Shown here: piece after piece, positions 9,126 to 18,615 of the stretch | How positions within the stretch are numbered: the stretch's first letter is position 1 | How the letters are laid out: every line of letters starts with the position of its first letter | Assembly (NCBI GenBank): GCA_000227525.2 | Contig: AGIG01000034.1 | Location: forward strand, 62,001 to 126,000 | Reading direction: 5' to 3' | DNA from: a gamma proteobacterium HIMB30 | GTDB lineage: Bacteria > Pseudomonadota > Gammaproteobacteria > Pseudomonadales > Litorivicinaceae | DNA: 64,000 nucleotides | Program-made: the position numbers and the translations under genes | Notes under the pieces: generated by a model | The model's database searches: none | Seen by the model: only the letters and a program-made list of their open reading frames with translations | What the model was told of the DNA's origin: nothing

Positions 9126-10184
9126 TTAGGGCATATCTGCCAATGTGAGACTCGATGAGTTTTGCCATAGATTCAGATCAAAGTCTCTTGCGAATCCATC
9201 AATTGATGCAAGCTCATCATCACTCAAAGCCAGGTTATCCGTCGCACCGATCAACTCGATCAGCTGCGCTTCCGTTCGTACCCCGACCAAAGCGGAGGCA
9301 ACTGTTGGTTGTCTTAAAACCCAGCTTATCGCCAGCTGAGAGAGCGTCTGATTTCGGTTGCTAGCGATCTGATGCAAACCCTCCAGAGCAGCTCGGACCT
9401 CATCGGTGATTAACCGCGAATCAAATGAACCTGGGTGCGCTGCGCGCGCCTCTTTGGGGATTTGACTTCGATATTTTTCACTCAAAAGACCCTGGGCTAA
9501 GGGCGAGAAAACGATGGCGCCGATACCCTCACTGTCCAATGTATCCAGTAAACCCTCTGACTCAACCCAGCGATTAAACATTGAATAGCTCGGCTGATGA
9601 ATCAAACAGGGTACGCCCATCGCATTGAGTATGTCATTCGCTTTGACAGTCAGTTCTGGACCATACGAGGAAATTCCGACATACAGCGCTTTTCCTTGCT
9701 TAACTGCTGTCGCTAAAGCTCCCATGGTCTCTTCCAGTGGTGTCTCGGGGTCAACACGATGTGAATAAAAAATATCAACGTAGTCCAAACCCATCCGTGA
9801 CAAACTTTGATCAAGACTCGACAACAAATACTTGCGGCTACCCCCATCTCCATAGGGCCCAGGCCACATGTCATAGCCCGCCTTTGTTGAGATAATCAAC
9901 TCGTCTCTAAATGGCTTGAAATCGCGACCGAGAATCTCACCGAACTGAATTTCTGCCGAGCCGTAAGGCGGACCGTAGTTGTTTGCTAAATCAAAATGAG
10001 TGATGCCATGGTCAAAAGCTGTACGTAGGATTTTCTGTATCGATCCGAGTGGGGTTTCAAAGCCAAAATTCTGCCAGAGTCCGAGTGATAGAAGTGGGAG
10101 CTTTAGACCACTGCGACCGACATTTCGATATTGCATCGAGCGATACCGCTCATTCGCAGGCTCATATGTTGTCATCACATTCAT
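9126..10184 (-). CDS. Aldo/keto reductase (YghZ/Gpr-like)
   Basis: A cytoplasmic NADPH-dependent carbonyl reductase of 352 aa. The catalytic tetrad is visible: Asp and Tyr in HFDLANNYG, Lys in ISTKAGY and His in FYSHRVD. The opening (YRNVGRSGLKLPLLSLGLW) and the length resemble YghZ, which reduces L-glyceraldehyde 3-phosphate and methylglyoxal. It is the last gene of the long sugar operon on this strand and overlaps the upstream oxidoreductase stop by 4 nt, so it is probably co-expressed with sugar uptake. In this setting it may act on a keto- or aldo-sugar intermediate. Confidence 0.9.
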   Translation of the reverse strand: MNVMTTYEPANERYRSMQYRNVGRSGLKLPLLSLGLWQNFGFETPLGSIQKILRTAFDHGITHFDLANNYGPPYGSAEIQFGEILGRDFKPFRDELIISTKAGYDMWPGPYGDGGSRKYLLSSLDQSLSRMGLDYVDIFYSHRVDPETPLEETMGALATAVKQGKALYVGISSYGPELTVKANDILNAMGVPCLIHQPSYSMFNRWVESEGLLDTLDSEGIGAIVFSPLAQGLLSEKYRSQIPKEARAAHPGSFDSRLITDEVRAALEGLHQIASNRNQTLSQLAISWVLRQPTVASALVGVRTEAQLIELIGATDNLALSDDELASIDGFARDFDLNLWQNSSSLTLADMP

Positions 10185-11110
10185 TCCATCACCCTCCTTT
10201 CAAATCGATCAGCGATAACGTCTGACCATTCCGCGATACGTAACGATCGAGACAGATCAGTAATCACACCGTCCTCGATATCACAGCAAAATGCGTCAAC
10301 CATCCGCTCATATTGATTGCCCTCAAAATGCGTTTCTTCGGTGATTCCCGACGGACCCATCGTCCAAATAACTGATTGGGACTGCGGGTTAAATGGCCGA
10401 GGAATCACCCAGCACTTCTCTGCTGTTTGCACAACGACCTGCTGGAAACGTGTTCGACGCATAGAAACATCAAAATGTAATCGAATGCTCTGGTCGAACC
10501 ACAAGCTCCCGGTCGATTGAATATCAACGCCGTTTGCAAAATTCTGATAGCCATGCGCGTCGTTTAGAGCGTTTGCGCCCAACCAGTCAGCAACCCACAA
10601 CGCGTAGCAGCCGATATCCAGCCGGGCGCCACCACCTGTTTCTGGACGGTTTCGAATATTGCTTGCGTCTCGATTTTCATAGTGGAACTGAACAGAGATA
10701 TCAATGGGTTGTTTTTCATTAATCTGCGAACGTAACCAATGCCATTGTGGATGAGATGCAACCATGAAGGCTTCCCATACAAGCATCTGATGGTGTTGTG
10801 CAGATTCGGCAAGTTTCGTGACCTGATGGGCTGTCAGTCCGAGTGGTTTTTCGCAAAGTACCGGTTTCTGAGCGATGAGCGAAGCGGCCGTCATCTCATG
10901 ATGCAAATGGTTCGGTAATGCAATGTAGGTCGCATCAACGTCTTCACTTTGTACTGCGTCAAAATAGTCCCGTACGACGCGGCCATTAAATGATTCCGGT
11001 GCGGCGCCTCGAGCAGTTCCAATCACAGTCACTTCATGACCAGACGCCTGAATCGCCGGAATCATGACTTCTCGAGCAATCTTGCCGTAACCAAGGACTG
11101 CAAAGCGCAT
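10181..11110 (-). CDS. Gfo/Idh/MocA-family oxidoreductase (sugar operon, distal copy)
   Basis: A 309-aa NAD(P)-dependent sugar oxidoreductase of the cytoplasm. The Rossmann motif GYGKIA is at the N-terminus, and the catalytic-lysine motif CEKP follows the fourth strand. The usual GGGxxxDxGxH region reads GGGARLDIGCYALW, so the classical second-domain histidine is replaced by Tyr. This is an alternative form seen in some dehydrogenases of the family. It sits between glucokinase and the aldo/keto reductase. The substrate is probably a hexose derivative carried by the upstream importer. Confidence 0.85.
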   Translation of the reverse strand: MRFAVLGYGKIAREVMIPAIQASGHEVTVIGTARGAAPESFNGRVVRDYFDAVQSEDVDATYIALPNHLHHEMTAASLIAQKPVLCEKPLGLTAHQVTKLAESAQHHQMLVWEAFMVASHPQWHWLRSQINEKQPIDISVQFHYENRDASNIRNRPETGGGARLDIGCYALWVADWLGANALNDAHGYQNFANGVDIQSTGSLWFDQSIRLHFDVSMRRTRFQQVVVQTAEKCWVIPRPFNPQSQSVIWTMGPSGITEETHFEGNQYERMVDAFCCDIEDGVITDLSRSLRIAEWSDVIADRFERRVME

Positions 11111-11112
11111 GT

Positions 11113-12084
11113 CTACGGCCTGACCACATATCGTTGCAGGGACCGAGTCGTTAACGCACGCTGAAGGCCATACAGTCCTGCCTCAGAATCCAGAAGTATC
11201 TTGATTGGGATGTTAGATAGGTAATCCGTAAAACGACCCTTGGCTCGAAAGCGATCAAGAAAGATATCGCGAGGAAAATGTTCTCCTAACTTTGGAATGA
11301 CACCGCCTGCAATGACACAACCACCGGTCGCACCCAGTGTCAGACAACCATCTGATGCGACAACACCAAAGAAAGCTGAGAATAATTCGAGCGAGCGGCG
11401 AACCAGCGGATCATCTTTCCACGACTCAATCATGACTTGAGGAGAACACGCACGCGCCGAGACGCCTTCTGACGCACACAATGTGCGATAGATGAGTAGA
11501 AGTCCGGGACCGCTGATCAGACGCTCGGCTGATACATGTGAATACTCTTTTCGCAATACGGTCAGTAAACGCCACTCATCCTCAGTTTGCGAAGACATCG
11601 TCACATGACCACCTTCAGTCGAAAGTGGCGTCCATTCATTGTTGGCGTCCACAATGACGCCACCAACCCCCAAACCTGTTCCAGGACCAATGACAAATAT
11701 TGGGGCGAATTGATCTTCCTGGCCTTGCTGGATGGTTTCAAAAGAGTCTTGGCCGACGGACACAGACGCAAGTGATTGTGCGGTGAAGTCGTTAATCACT
11801 AAAAGTTCATCAAGCGATAATTCTACAATCAATTCACGTTTGCTAAATGACCAAGTGTTGTTGGTGACATCAATCAAGTCGCGACCAGTCGGGCATGCAA
11901 CAGCGATTGCTAACGACCGATTCACGAGTTGATGCTCCTGCAGGTATTGCGAATAAGCTTCAGAAAAATGCTGAAATTCAGCGCACTGATAAATCCGAAT
12001 CCGATCAAGACGGCCATCTTGATCAATCGTGGCAAATCGAGCGTGGGTTCCACCAATATCTGCGACAACAGCACTGCCATTCAT
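11113..12084 (-). CDS. glk: Glucokinase
   Basis: It phosphorylates glucose with ATP in the cytoplasm, feeding glucose 6-phosphate into central metabolism. From the ATG at 12084, preceded by GAGG, it is 323 aa. It has the bacterial Glk signatures: phosphate motif DIGGTHARF at residues 9-17, INDFTAQS with the catalytic Asp, the glycine-rich GPGTGLGVGG, and EGGH. These separate it from ROK kinases, which have a zinc-binding CxCGxxGC motif. An in-frame start at 12117 would overlap the upstream gene. Its place in the operon implies that a glucose-type sugar is produced after uptake. Confidence 0.92.
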   Translation of the reverse strand: MNGSAVVADIGGTHARFATIDQDGRLDRIRIYQCAEFQHFSEAYSQYLQEHQLVNRSLAIAVACPTGRDLIDVTNNTWSFSKRELIVELSLDELLVINDFTAQSLASVSVGQDSFETIQQGQEDQFAPIFVIGPGTGLGVGGVIVDANNEWTPLSTEGGHVTMSSQTEDEWRLLTVLRKEYSHVSAERLISGPGLLLIYRTLCASEGVSARACSPQVMIESWKDDPLVRRSLELFSAFFGVVASDGCLTLGATGGCVIAGGVIPKLGEHFPRDIFLDRFRAKGRFTDYLSNIPIKILLDSEAGLYGLQRALTTRSLQRYVVRP

Positions 12085-12109
12085 TTGAAGAAACCTCGCA
12101 GATCCAAGC

Positions 12110-13309
12110 TCAAGCACTCAGCTCATTAAGTGGATTAGTATCTTGCAGTTGATCCAGGACATCCCAACATGCACCCAACGTGTGATAATCCACTTTGCCC
12201 ATTGGCGACTTCAGGTTGTCAACTGGCTGTCCCCGGCGGTCGCGAATTCTGAACCAGGCGCCATAAGAATGATCGACCAAATACTCCCAAGAAAACTCCC
12301 AAATTCGTTCATACCACTGTAAATACGACGAATTCCCTGTCACTGAATACAGTCGAAAAGCGGCTGCAAAAGCTTCAGCGTGTACCCAAAAATACTTATG
12401 GTCATCGGCGAAACGACCGTCGGGGGCGAATCCATAAACGATTCCGCCGTATTCATGATCCCAACCATGTTCCATTGCTCGATTGAACAGGTCACAAGCC
12501 CTCTGTACGTACCACTCATTAGGCTCAATCGCGTTCAGTTGTAACAATAATTTGGCCCATTCCACTTGATGGCCAGGCTGGAATCCCCACGGCCGGAATA
12601 AATCATCAGGCTTATCGATGTTGTAATCCCAGTCAATCGACCAATCAGCACGATAGTGCTCCCAGATGAGTCCGTCTGCCATCGCCGCAAAATCAACCGC
12701 AAATCGTTGCGCGAGACCCTGAGCCCGAGCGAGGAATTGTTTGTTTTTTGTTGCTTCAAAGGCCGCTATGAAGGCTTCACACAAATGCATGTTTGCATTT
12801 TGACCACGATAATCCGACAAAACGGATAAGTCCGAGGACCGCTCATCAGCAAACACACCAAGTTCTGACTCATAAAACTGATCGATCAACAATTGATCGA
12901 CCGCATTCAGCTTCGCTAAGCACTCGGTTTCACCAATTTGATAGCCTTTCGCTTGAGCGAGCAATACAAACGCATGACCATATGCGTGCGAAGTTTCGTC
13001 ACGATATGTACCGAGCTGCCAGACGTAATGTCCCGTCGTCGGTAGCCGATGCGACTGTTCAAGGAAACTCAATCCATGTTGAGCCCAACGGCGATAGTGT
13101 TCACCAAGACCCCGTCGATACGCTTCTGCGTAATTAAAAATAAATCGAGTCGACGAAACTAAATGGCGAGATGTGTGATCGAAAACACTGCCATCATCTT
13201 GAAAATTATGAAAAAAACCTCCTTTCTCATCCAATACGACCGGCTCATAAAATTGCAGAATTGAGTGAACATGATTGTGAAGGAAATCCTGGGTCGCAAA
13301 ATCCATCAT
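12110..13309 (-). CDS. AGE-family epimerase/isomerase (N-acylglucosamine 2-epimerase / mannose isomerase type)
   Basis: An (alpha/alpha)6-barrel sugar isomerase of 399 aa, acting in the cytoplasm. Family features include HLVSSTRFIFNYA near the N-terminus, the catalytic histidines in SHAYGHAF and GHQVEW, and the C-terminal KYFWVHAEAFAAAFRLY. Members interconvert mannose and fructose, mannose and glucose, or N-acetylglucosamine and N-acetylmannosamine; sequence alone does not decide. Beside glucokinase and a glucose/mannose-type importer, mannose or cellobiose isomerisation is more likely than an aminosugar role. The ATG at 13309 overlaps the upstream stop (ATGA); ATG 13306 has slightly better ribosome-site spacing. 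Confidence 0.88.
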   Translation of the reverse strand: MMDFATQDFLHNHVHSILQFYEPVVLDEKGGFFHNFQDDGSVFDHTSRHLVSSTRFIFNYAEAYRRGLGEHYRRWAQHGLSFLEQSHRLPTTGHYVWQLGTYRDETSHAYGHAFVLLAQAKGYQIGETECLAKLNAVDQLLIDQFYESELGVFADERSSDLSVLSDYRGQNANMHLCEAFIAAFEATKNKQFLARAQGLAQRFAVDFAAMADGLIWEHYRADWSIDWDYNIDKPDDLFRPWGFQPGHQVEWAKLLLQLNAIEPNEWYVQRACDLFNRAMEHGWDHEYGGIVYGFAPDGRFADDHKYFWVHAEAFAAAFRLYSVTGNSSYLQWYERIWEFSWEYLVDHSYGAWFRIRDRRGQPVDNLKSPMGKVDYHTLGACWDVLDQLQDTNPLNELSA

Positions 13310-14301
13310 GCACTCCAAAGATTCGGCGATTGCAGTTGCCCTGTCTTTGCTGATTCGAGGACTGCAAGCGCCGTGGCCAGTGAATTATAGCCAGAAACGC
13401 CGTCACACCATGGTGCTCGACCATCATTGACTGACTCGGCAAAATCAGCGATGACTCCTTCGTAGAGATTCCGATGAACGACATCGATTTCTCGGGACCC
13501 CTGTGCGTCATTCAGTGTGACCCGACCTACAGGTGCTTGACTCATTACCTGCTGACCAAACAACGATCCCTGCGTTCCATGAAATTCGATGCCATGACCC
13601 GCAAAAGGCGTGACAAAGCTCTCATGCGTGGACACCAAGCGATCCCCAGCGTATCGCCAGATCGACATGCATTCATCTTCAACGCCCTGACCCAGTGACT
13701 TCTCACTGGTCATCGATTGAACTTGTTCTGGGTAGCCACCCATGGTGACAGACAATACGTCGGCGTTATGAACTGCGATATCAACGACCACGCCACCACC
13801 CTGTTCGGGTGCATTGATTCGCCATCCCTGAAGATGTGGCGGTAAATGGACCGCATGAAACACGCGAGCAGACAGAATCTCACCGATTGCCCCTTCACCA
13901 ATCAACTCACGTATCCGCTGGTGGGTAGCTGCATATCTCAGGTGATGGTTCGTTCCCAAATGAACCCCAGCTTTACGACAGATCTGCAGCATCGATCGGG
14001 CTTCGTCCAAATCAAGAGTCAGCGGTTTTTCGCAAAGCACATGCAGGCCCATCGAGGCGCAAATTTCGACCTGTCTCAGATGTAAATGATTGATCGAAGA
14101 CACATACACAGCATCAAGTGAAAAGGGTTCAAACTCCTCTGGTCGAGTAATGACTTCAGGAATCCGGTGGTTCGAGGCAAACTCATGTGCATGCTCACCG
14201 CTTCCCGAACACAGCACTTCGATGGCTCCACCCTGAGCACGAATCGCATCGATCATCCACTCAGAGGCAATCGTACTTGCGCCAATCACTCCCCATTTCA
14301 T
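13306..14301 (-). CDS. Gfo/Idh/MocA-family oxidoreductase (sugar operon, proximal copy)
   Basis: A 331-aa cytoplasmic dehydrogenase with the complete family set: GVIGASTIAS as the nucleotide loop, CEKP with the catalytic Lys, and GGGVVVDIAVHNAD carrying the acidic and His residues of the active site. It follows the ABC transporter ATPase gene with a 4-nt overlap and precedes the AGE-family isomerase. The closest family roles are oxidation of a glucose-like sugar or sugar alcohol at C1 or C3. Its intact catalytic motifs contrast with the copy at 10181, so the two probably do different steps. Confidence 0.88.
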   Translation of the reverse strand: MKWGVIGASTIASEWMIDAIRAQGGAIEVLCSGSGEHAHEFASNHRIPEVITRPEEFEPFSLDAVYVSSINHLHLRQVEICASMGLHVLCEKPLTLDLDEARSMLQICRKAGVHLGTNHHLRYAATHQRIRELIGEGAIGEILSARVFHAVHLPPHLQGWRINAPEQGGGVVVDIAVHNADVLSVTMGGYPEQVQSMTSEKSLGQGVEDECMSIWRYAGDRLVSTHESFVTPFAGHGIEFHGTQGSLFGQQVMSQAPVGRVTLNDAQGSREIDVVHRNLYEGVIADFAESVNDGRAPWCDGVSGYNSLATALAVLESAKTGQLQSPNLWSA

Positions 14302-15410
14302 GACACTACCCTCTTCAGCCTTTCACCCGAGTGCTGGTCAAACAGATGGATACGATCAAGATTTAACAGAAATTCGGCTTCACCTCCCTCCTGAATCTTT
14401 GAGTCTCCGCGCACCCGGCATGTCACTGATTGACCACAGACCTGAATCACAACAAAGGTGTCTGATCCGGCGGGCTCAACCACGTCAACAGGCGAAGAAA
14501 ATCGCAATGTATTGGTTTGACGTTGATCACTGGTTTCGATATCCGTCAAATCTTCAGGCCGCACACCGATGACGTACTTACCACCAGTGCATTGATAGCC
14601 GTCGAGTGCGACCGCATGCGTATCACCATTTGAGGTCTCGATTTCAAAGCAGATCTGACCGTTGACATCAGCTGCTTCAATTTCGATTAAATTCATCGAG
14701 GGCGATCCCATAAATGACGCGACGAACAAGTTTTGAGGGTGATAGTAAATTTCTTCGGGACGACCCAATTGCTGTATCACGCCACCGTTCATGACTGCAA
14801 TCCGAGTGGCAAGCGTCATTGCTTCAATCTGGTCATGAGTCACATAGACAACCGTGGTTTTGAGGCGCTGATGCAGGAGTTTAATCTCCGTCCGCATGTC
14901 CACTCTCAGTTTTGCATCCAGATTCGACAACGGTTCATCAAACAGAAACACCAAGGGGTTGCGAACCAGCGCTCTACCCATCGCCACACGTTGACGCTGC
15001 CCGCCTGAGAGTGCTGACGGTTTACGATCTAACAAATGACCAATCTGCAAGATCTCCGCAACTTGATCGCACTGTTGATTTCGCTCGTCTCTTGGAACTC
15101 CCCTCATCTCAAGGCCAAAAGTGATGTTTTCTCGGACCGACATACTCGGATAGAGCGCATATGATTGGAAAACCATTGCTATGTCGCGCTCCGATGGTGC
15201 GACATGAGTGACGTCCTTCTCGTCGATATGAATTGCACCCTGGGTGACGTCCTCGAGGCCTGCAATCATATTTAGAAGCGTCGATTTCCCGCAGCCTGAT
15301 GGACCAACTAAAACAAGGAATTCACCTTTTTCAATACTGATGTTGATGGATTCCAAAACAGGCTGGGACTCATATATTTTCGAAATGTTCTGTAATTGTA
15401 AAAAGCTCAT
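14298..15410 (-). CDS. Sugar ABC transporter ATP-binding protein (UgpC/MsmK/GtsD type)
   Basis: This is the energy-coupling subunit of the importer encoded upstream. The 370-aa sequence contains Walker A GPSGCGKST, the Q-loop in MVFQSYALYP, the signature LSGGQRQRVAMGRAL, Walker B LFLFDEPLSNLDAKL and the switch His in YVTHDQ. A C-terminal TOBE/OB region of about 130 residues is the regulatory and sugar-family hallmark of MalK-like ATPases. The stop overlaps the next gene by 4 nt. It follows the second permease gene after 2 bp. Confidence 0.94.
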   Translation of the reverse strand: MSFLQLQNISKIYESQPVLESINISIEKGEFLVLVGPSGCGKSTLLNMIAGLEDVTQGAIHIDEKDVTHVAPSERDIAMVFQSYALYPSMSVRENITFGLEMRGVPRDERNQQCDQVAEILQIGHLLDRKPSALSGGQRQRVAMGRALVRNPLVFLFDEPLSNLDAKLRVDMRTEIKLLHQRLKTTVVYVTHDQIEAMTLATRIAVMNGGVIQQLGRPEEIYYHPQNLFVASFMGSPSMNLIEIEAADVNGQICFEIETSNGDTHAVALDGYQCTGGKYVIGVRPEDLTDIETSDQRQTNTLRFSSPVDVVEPAGSDTFVVIQVCGQSVTCRVRGDSKIQEGGEAEFLLNLDRIHLFDQHSGERLKRVVS

Positions 15411-15412
15411 CT

Positions 15413-16279
15413 TTAACCCTTAACAGATCCAGCCATCAAACCTCTGACGAAGTACCGACCAGAGACGATGTAGACAATCAATGTCGGTAGCGCTGCCAAA
15501 ATTGCCCCTGCGAAATGCACGTTGTATTCCTTCACTCCGGTGGAAGAGCTCACCAAATTGTTGAGCGCTACCGTGATTGGCTGGGAATCAAAGTCTGTAA
15601 ATGACGCGCCGAACAGAAAATCATTCCAAATATTCGTAAACTGCCAAATGATGCAAACCACGATAATTGGTCCACTCGATGGCAGGAGAATACGGGCAAA
15701 AATCATAAAAAATCCCGCACCATCGAGTTGTGCTGCGCGAATTAATTCCGTTGGAAACGCTTCGTAATAGTTGCGAAAAAATAGCGTACTAAATCCAATT
15801 CCGTAGACAACATGCACTAAAACCAACCCGGGTGTTGATCCAGCGATTCCCAAGATCCCCAATGTTTTAGCCATTGGAATCAAAACGATTTGAAAGGGAA
15901 TAAAACACGAGAACAAGAGCAAGCCAAAAACCCACCGGTGCCCCCTAAACTGCCATTTTGACAGCACGTACCCATTGATCGCCCCGATGAGTGTGGAAAT
16001 GAGCACCGCAGGGATCACCATCGCGATCGAATTGATGAAATAAGGCTTCAATCCAGTCGGCGACACACCAATTTGCGCCGTCGACCAGGCGCTTTCCCAT
16101 GGGGCTAACGTGAAGTTATCTGGTAGCGCGAGCATTGCGCCAGAGCGAATCTCATCAAGTTCCTTAAATGAATTCACAAGCATCACGTATAAAGGCACGA
16201 GATAAAAGATCGAAAAGACCAATAGTATGAGGTATAGCGCTGAGCGCATTGCAGACCCTGGTAAAGAAGCACGCATCAT
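15413..16279 (-). CDS. Sugar ABC transporter permease (GtsC/MalG-like)
   Basis: An inner-membrane permease subunit of 288 aa with six predicted transmembrane segments. The EAA coupling loop is visible in LIRAAQLDGAGFFMIFARILLP. The N-terminal segment and the C-terminal FVRGLMAGSVKG tail are typical of the MalG half of carbohydrate uptake transporters. It overlaps the preceding permease by 4 nt and would form a heterodimer with it. Confidence 0.93.
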   Translation of the reverse strand: MMRASLPGSAMRSALYLILLVFSIFYLVPLYVMLVNSFKELDEIRSGAMLALPDNFTLAPWESAWSTAQIGVSPTGLKPYFINSIAMVIPAVLISTLIGAINGYVLSKWQFRGHRWVFGLLLFSCFIPFQIVLIPMAKTLGILGIAGSTPGLVLVHVVYGIGFSTLFFRNYYEAFPTELIRAAQLDGAGFFMIFARILLPSSGPIIVVCIIWQFTNIWNDFLFGASFTDFDSQPITVALNNLVSSSTGVKEYNVHFAGAILAALPTLIVYIVSGRYFVRGLMAGSVKG

Positions 16280-17154
16280 GATTTCTTGCTTCCTTTGAGT
16301 TCAGAATAGAGATAGGGAACGATGATCGCAGCGATGGTCATGAGCATGACCATGGCGGATGTGGCGCCAACACCCATCTGATTCCGAGTAAACGTATAGC
16401 TGTACATAAAGGTGGCTGGCAGTTCTGTCGCTCGCCCCGGGCCACCGTTGGTCAACGCAATCACAAGGTCATAGGACTTGATCGCCATGTGTGCCAAGAC
16501 AACAAACGCACTCAGGAAGATCGGTCGCAACATCGGAATGATGATCCGGCGATATAACTGCACTGATGATGCTCCATCAACCCGTGCAGCCTTCATGATT
16601 TCCCCGTCGATCCCACGCAGACCCGCCAGAAACATTGCCATGACGAAGCCGCTTGTTTGCCAAACCCCAGCGATTACGATGCAGTAAATTGCCATCGTTC
16701 GATCTTTGATCCAGCGAAATTCGAAGTCGGTATATCCCCAAGATTGAACGATTTGCTCAACACCAATCCCAGGATCCAGAAACCACTTCCAAGCGGTTCC
16801 AGTCACAATAAAACTCAGAGCCATCGGATACAGGTAAATCGGTCTCAAGACACCTTCACCACGAATTTTTTGATCCAGAAATATTGCCAGCATTAATCCC
16901 AACACCAGACAAATTCCAATGTACAGCCCGCCAAAAATTCCTAAATTTGTGATTGCGATCTTCCAGTGTCTCAATGCAAATAACTTTTCATAATTTGCAA
17001 AACCAACCAGCTCGTTGGATGGAAACATTCGAGAATCAGTGAACGACAAATATCCTGTGTAGAGGATAAACCCGTAAACAAAAAACAGGACCAAGGCAAA
17101 ACTTGGAGACAACACAAGCTTTGGCAACTGCTGTTGCCACCATTTTTGGCTCAT
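16276..17154 (-). CDS. Sugar ABC transporter permease (GtsB/MalF-like)
   Basis: An inner-membrane permease of 292 aa with six hydrophobic segments. The EAA loop reads EIMKAARVDGASSVQLYRRIIIP, and the NGGPGRAT segment before the last helix is typical of MalF/UgpA-type subunits. The ATG follows AGGATT. It is separated from the binding-protein gene by 53 bp that contain a strong hairpin at 17176, which probably lowers its expression relative to the binding protein. Confidence 0.93.
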   Translation of the reverse strand: MSQKWWQQQLPKLVLSPSFALVLFFVYGFILYTGYLSFTDSRMFPSNELVGFANYEKLFALRHWKIAITNLGIFGGLYIGICLVLGLMLAIFLDQKIRGEGVLRPIYLYPMALSFIVTGTAWKWFLDPGIGVEQIVQSWGYTDFEFRWIKDRTMAIYCIVIAGVWQTSGFVMAMFLAGLRGIDGEIMKAARVDGASSVQLYRRIIIPMLRPIFLSAFVVLAHMAIKSYDLVIALTNGGPGRATELPATFMYSYTFTRNQMGVGATSAMVMLMTIAAIIVPYLYSELKGSKKS

Positions 17155-17175
17155 GAATAATCCTTTGAAAAACAG

Positions 17176-17201
17176 AGGCCAGGGATAACAATCCCTAGCC
17201 T
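17176..17201 (-). terminator. Intra-operon hairpin after the binding-protein gene (partial terminator)
   Basis: Read on the minus strand, an 11-bp stem (AGGCTAGGGAT pairing with ATCCCTGGCCT, one G-U pair) closes a TGTT loop and is followed by CTGTTTTTC. It begins 7 bp after the binding-protein stop and ends before the next ribosome site. Such structures after the first gene of importer operons stop most transcripts or protect the 5' message, giving excess binding protein. Confidence 0.75.
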
Positions 17202-17207
17202 TGTCAT

Positions 17208-18449
17208 TTACTTCGCTGCGTCGACAGCTGCGACCAGCTCAGACACTGCATCAGCTGACGAGTACTCACCGTTGAAGTGAGCGGTAATCACGTCATACAT
17301 TGCATTCTTCACTGATGCCGGAGCGGCATGGCCGTGAGCCAATGAACCAAGCAACGTATTATTCGCGTTGGCTGATGCGAGATCACGCATCCCCTTCTTA
17401 CCACATGCATCAAAGTCCGCATCTGACACGTCGGTACGCGCAGGTACAGATCCTTTTACCACGTTAAACGCACTTTGGAATGAAGGCGCCATGATTGATG
17501 ATGCCAACTGGTTCTGCGCATCGCGACGATCCGAGCCAACCTTGAACATCATGAACTGATCAGAGTTGAAGGTGACTGCGCCTGAAGTTCCTGGGAAGCG
17601 GAAGCACATAAAATCATCACCAGGCTTCTGTCCGGCGTTCAAGAACTCACCTTTCGCCCAATCACCCATGATCTGCATACCGGCTTTCTTCTCAATGACC
17701 ATCGCTGATGCGAGGTTCCAGTCGCGACCAGAGAAGTTGTCATCGACATAAGAACGCAAGATCGCCATCCGATCGAATACTGTTTTCATGGTATCGCTAC
17801 CGAGTGCATCTGCATCCAGGTCCACGAGCGCCTTCCGATAGAACCCGACGCCACCTGTGGCCAAAACAACGCTATCGAATATGGTCGCTTCCTGCCACGC
17901 CTGTCCACCATGCGCCAGCGGGGTATAGCCTGCTTTTTTGATCGCTTCTAAGGTTGCAACTAATTCATCAAAGTTAATTGGCGCGCTGAGACCGAGCTCA
18001 TCGAAGATTGCCTTATTCGCCCACACCCAGTTTGTCGAATGCACGTTGACTGGCGCAGAAATCCACTTGCCGTCGTGCTTGGCAAAGTTCTGAAGTGCAG
18101 CTGGAACAACCGCATCCCATCCTTCTTTTGCAGCAACAGCGTTCAAATCAGCTGCGGCTCCTTGCTTACCCCAATCCAAGATATCGTAGCCAAGCATCTG
18201 TGCTGCTGTCGGCGCGTTATTGGATGTCACACGTGCACGGAGTACGGTCATGGCGCTTTCGCCACCACCACCAGCGACTGGCATATCAGCCCAAGAAACA
18301 CCTTTAGACGACAAGTCATCTTTCAATACGTTGAGCGCGGCGGCCTCACCACCTGAAGTCCACCAATGCAATACTTCAACTTCTCCAGCAGCAGATACTG
18401 CCCCCGAAGCTGCGACACCCAATGCCAAAGCTAGAGCTCTGATTTTCAT
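17208..18449 (-). CDS. Sugar ABC transporter substrate-binding protein (GtsA-like)
   Basis: A periplasmic binding protein of 413 aa with a cleavable signal ([16 protein letters not shown], cut after VSA). The mature start [17 protein letters not shown] and the later [14 protein letters not shown] are characteristic of the glucose/mannose-binding GtsA subgroup of family 1 extracellular solute-binding proteins. The ATG follows GAGGT. It is the first gene of the nine-gene sugar operon and lies downstream of a predicted LacI operator. Substrate assignment to glucose, mannose or a glucoside is an inference from family resemblance and the glucokinase downstream. Confidence 0.9.
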   Translation of the reverse strand: MKIRALALALGVAASGAVSAAGEVEVLHWWTSGGEAAALNVLKDDLSSKGVSWADMPVAGGGGESAMTVLRARVTSNNAPTAAQMLGYDILDWGKQGAAADLNAVAAKEGWDAVVPAALQNFAKHDGKWISAPVNVHSTNWVWANKAIFDELGLSAPINFDELVATLEAIKKAGYTPLAHGGQAWQEATIFDSVVLATGGVGFYRKALVDLDADALGSDTMKTVFDRMAILRSYVDDNFSGRDWNLASAMVIEKKAGMQIMGDWAKGEFLNAGQKPGDDFMCFRFPGTSGAVTFNSDQFMMFKVGSDRRDAQNQLASSIMAPSFQSAFNVVKGSVPARTDVSDADFDACGKKGMRDLASANANNTLLGSLAHGHAAPASVKNAMYDVITAHFNGEYSSADAVSELVAAVDAAK

Positions 18450-18504
18450 AAAATTACCTCGTTTGTTTATTGTTATCGTGCTACTAAAAACACTGGTTTC
18501 ACAC

Positions 18505-18522
18505 TATGATATCGATTACATA
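18505..18522. promoter_or_regulatory. Predicted LacI-family operator O1, in front of the sugar ABC operon
   Basis: An 18-bp near-palindrome, TATGATATCGATTACATA, centred on ATCGAT. Sixteen of the eighteen positions are symmetric. It shares the core ATCGATTACAT with the second site at 18592. A TTGATT/TAGTGT promoter pair for the minus-strand operon would flank it, so a bound repressor would block that promoter. LacI-family operators usually have a CG-centred palindrome of this size. Confidence 0.65.
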
Positions 18523-18591
18523 AAATCAAGGCTTCAAGTAAAAATTAATTTTTTGCAGTGCAATATCAGTTATTTAGGGTTGCCTCTTCAA

Positions 18592-18609
18592 AGTGCAATC
18601 GATTACATT
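18592..18609. promoter_or_regulatory. Predicted LacI-family operator O2, in front of the regulator gene
   Basis: The sequence AGTGCAATCGATTACATT is centred on the same ATCGAT core as the site at 18505 and has matching outer TG/CA positions. It ends 6 bp before the regulator ATG, which suits autorepression and, with O1 about 87 bp away (roughly eight helical turns), possible looping. Confidence 0.65.
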
Positions 18610-18615
18610 TGGGAC

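Noticed and set aside
18220-18615. Long N-terminal extension of the LacI gene
   Set aside because: The extension runs antisense through the binding-protein gene and crosses both operators; the canonical LacI helix-turn-helix begins at the ATG at 18616.
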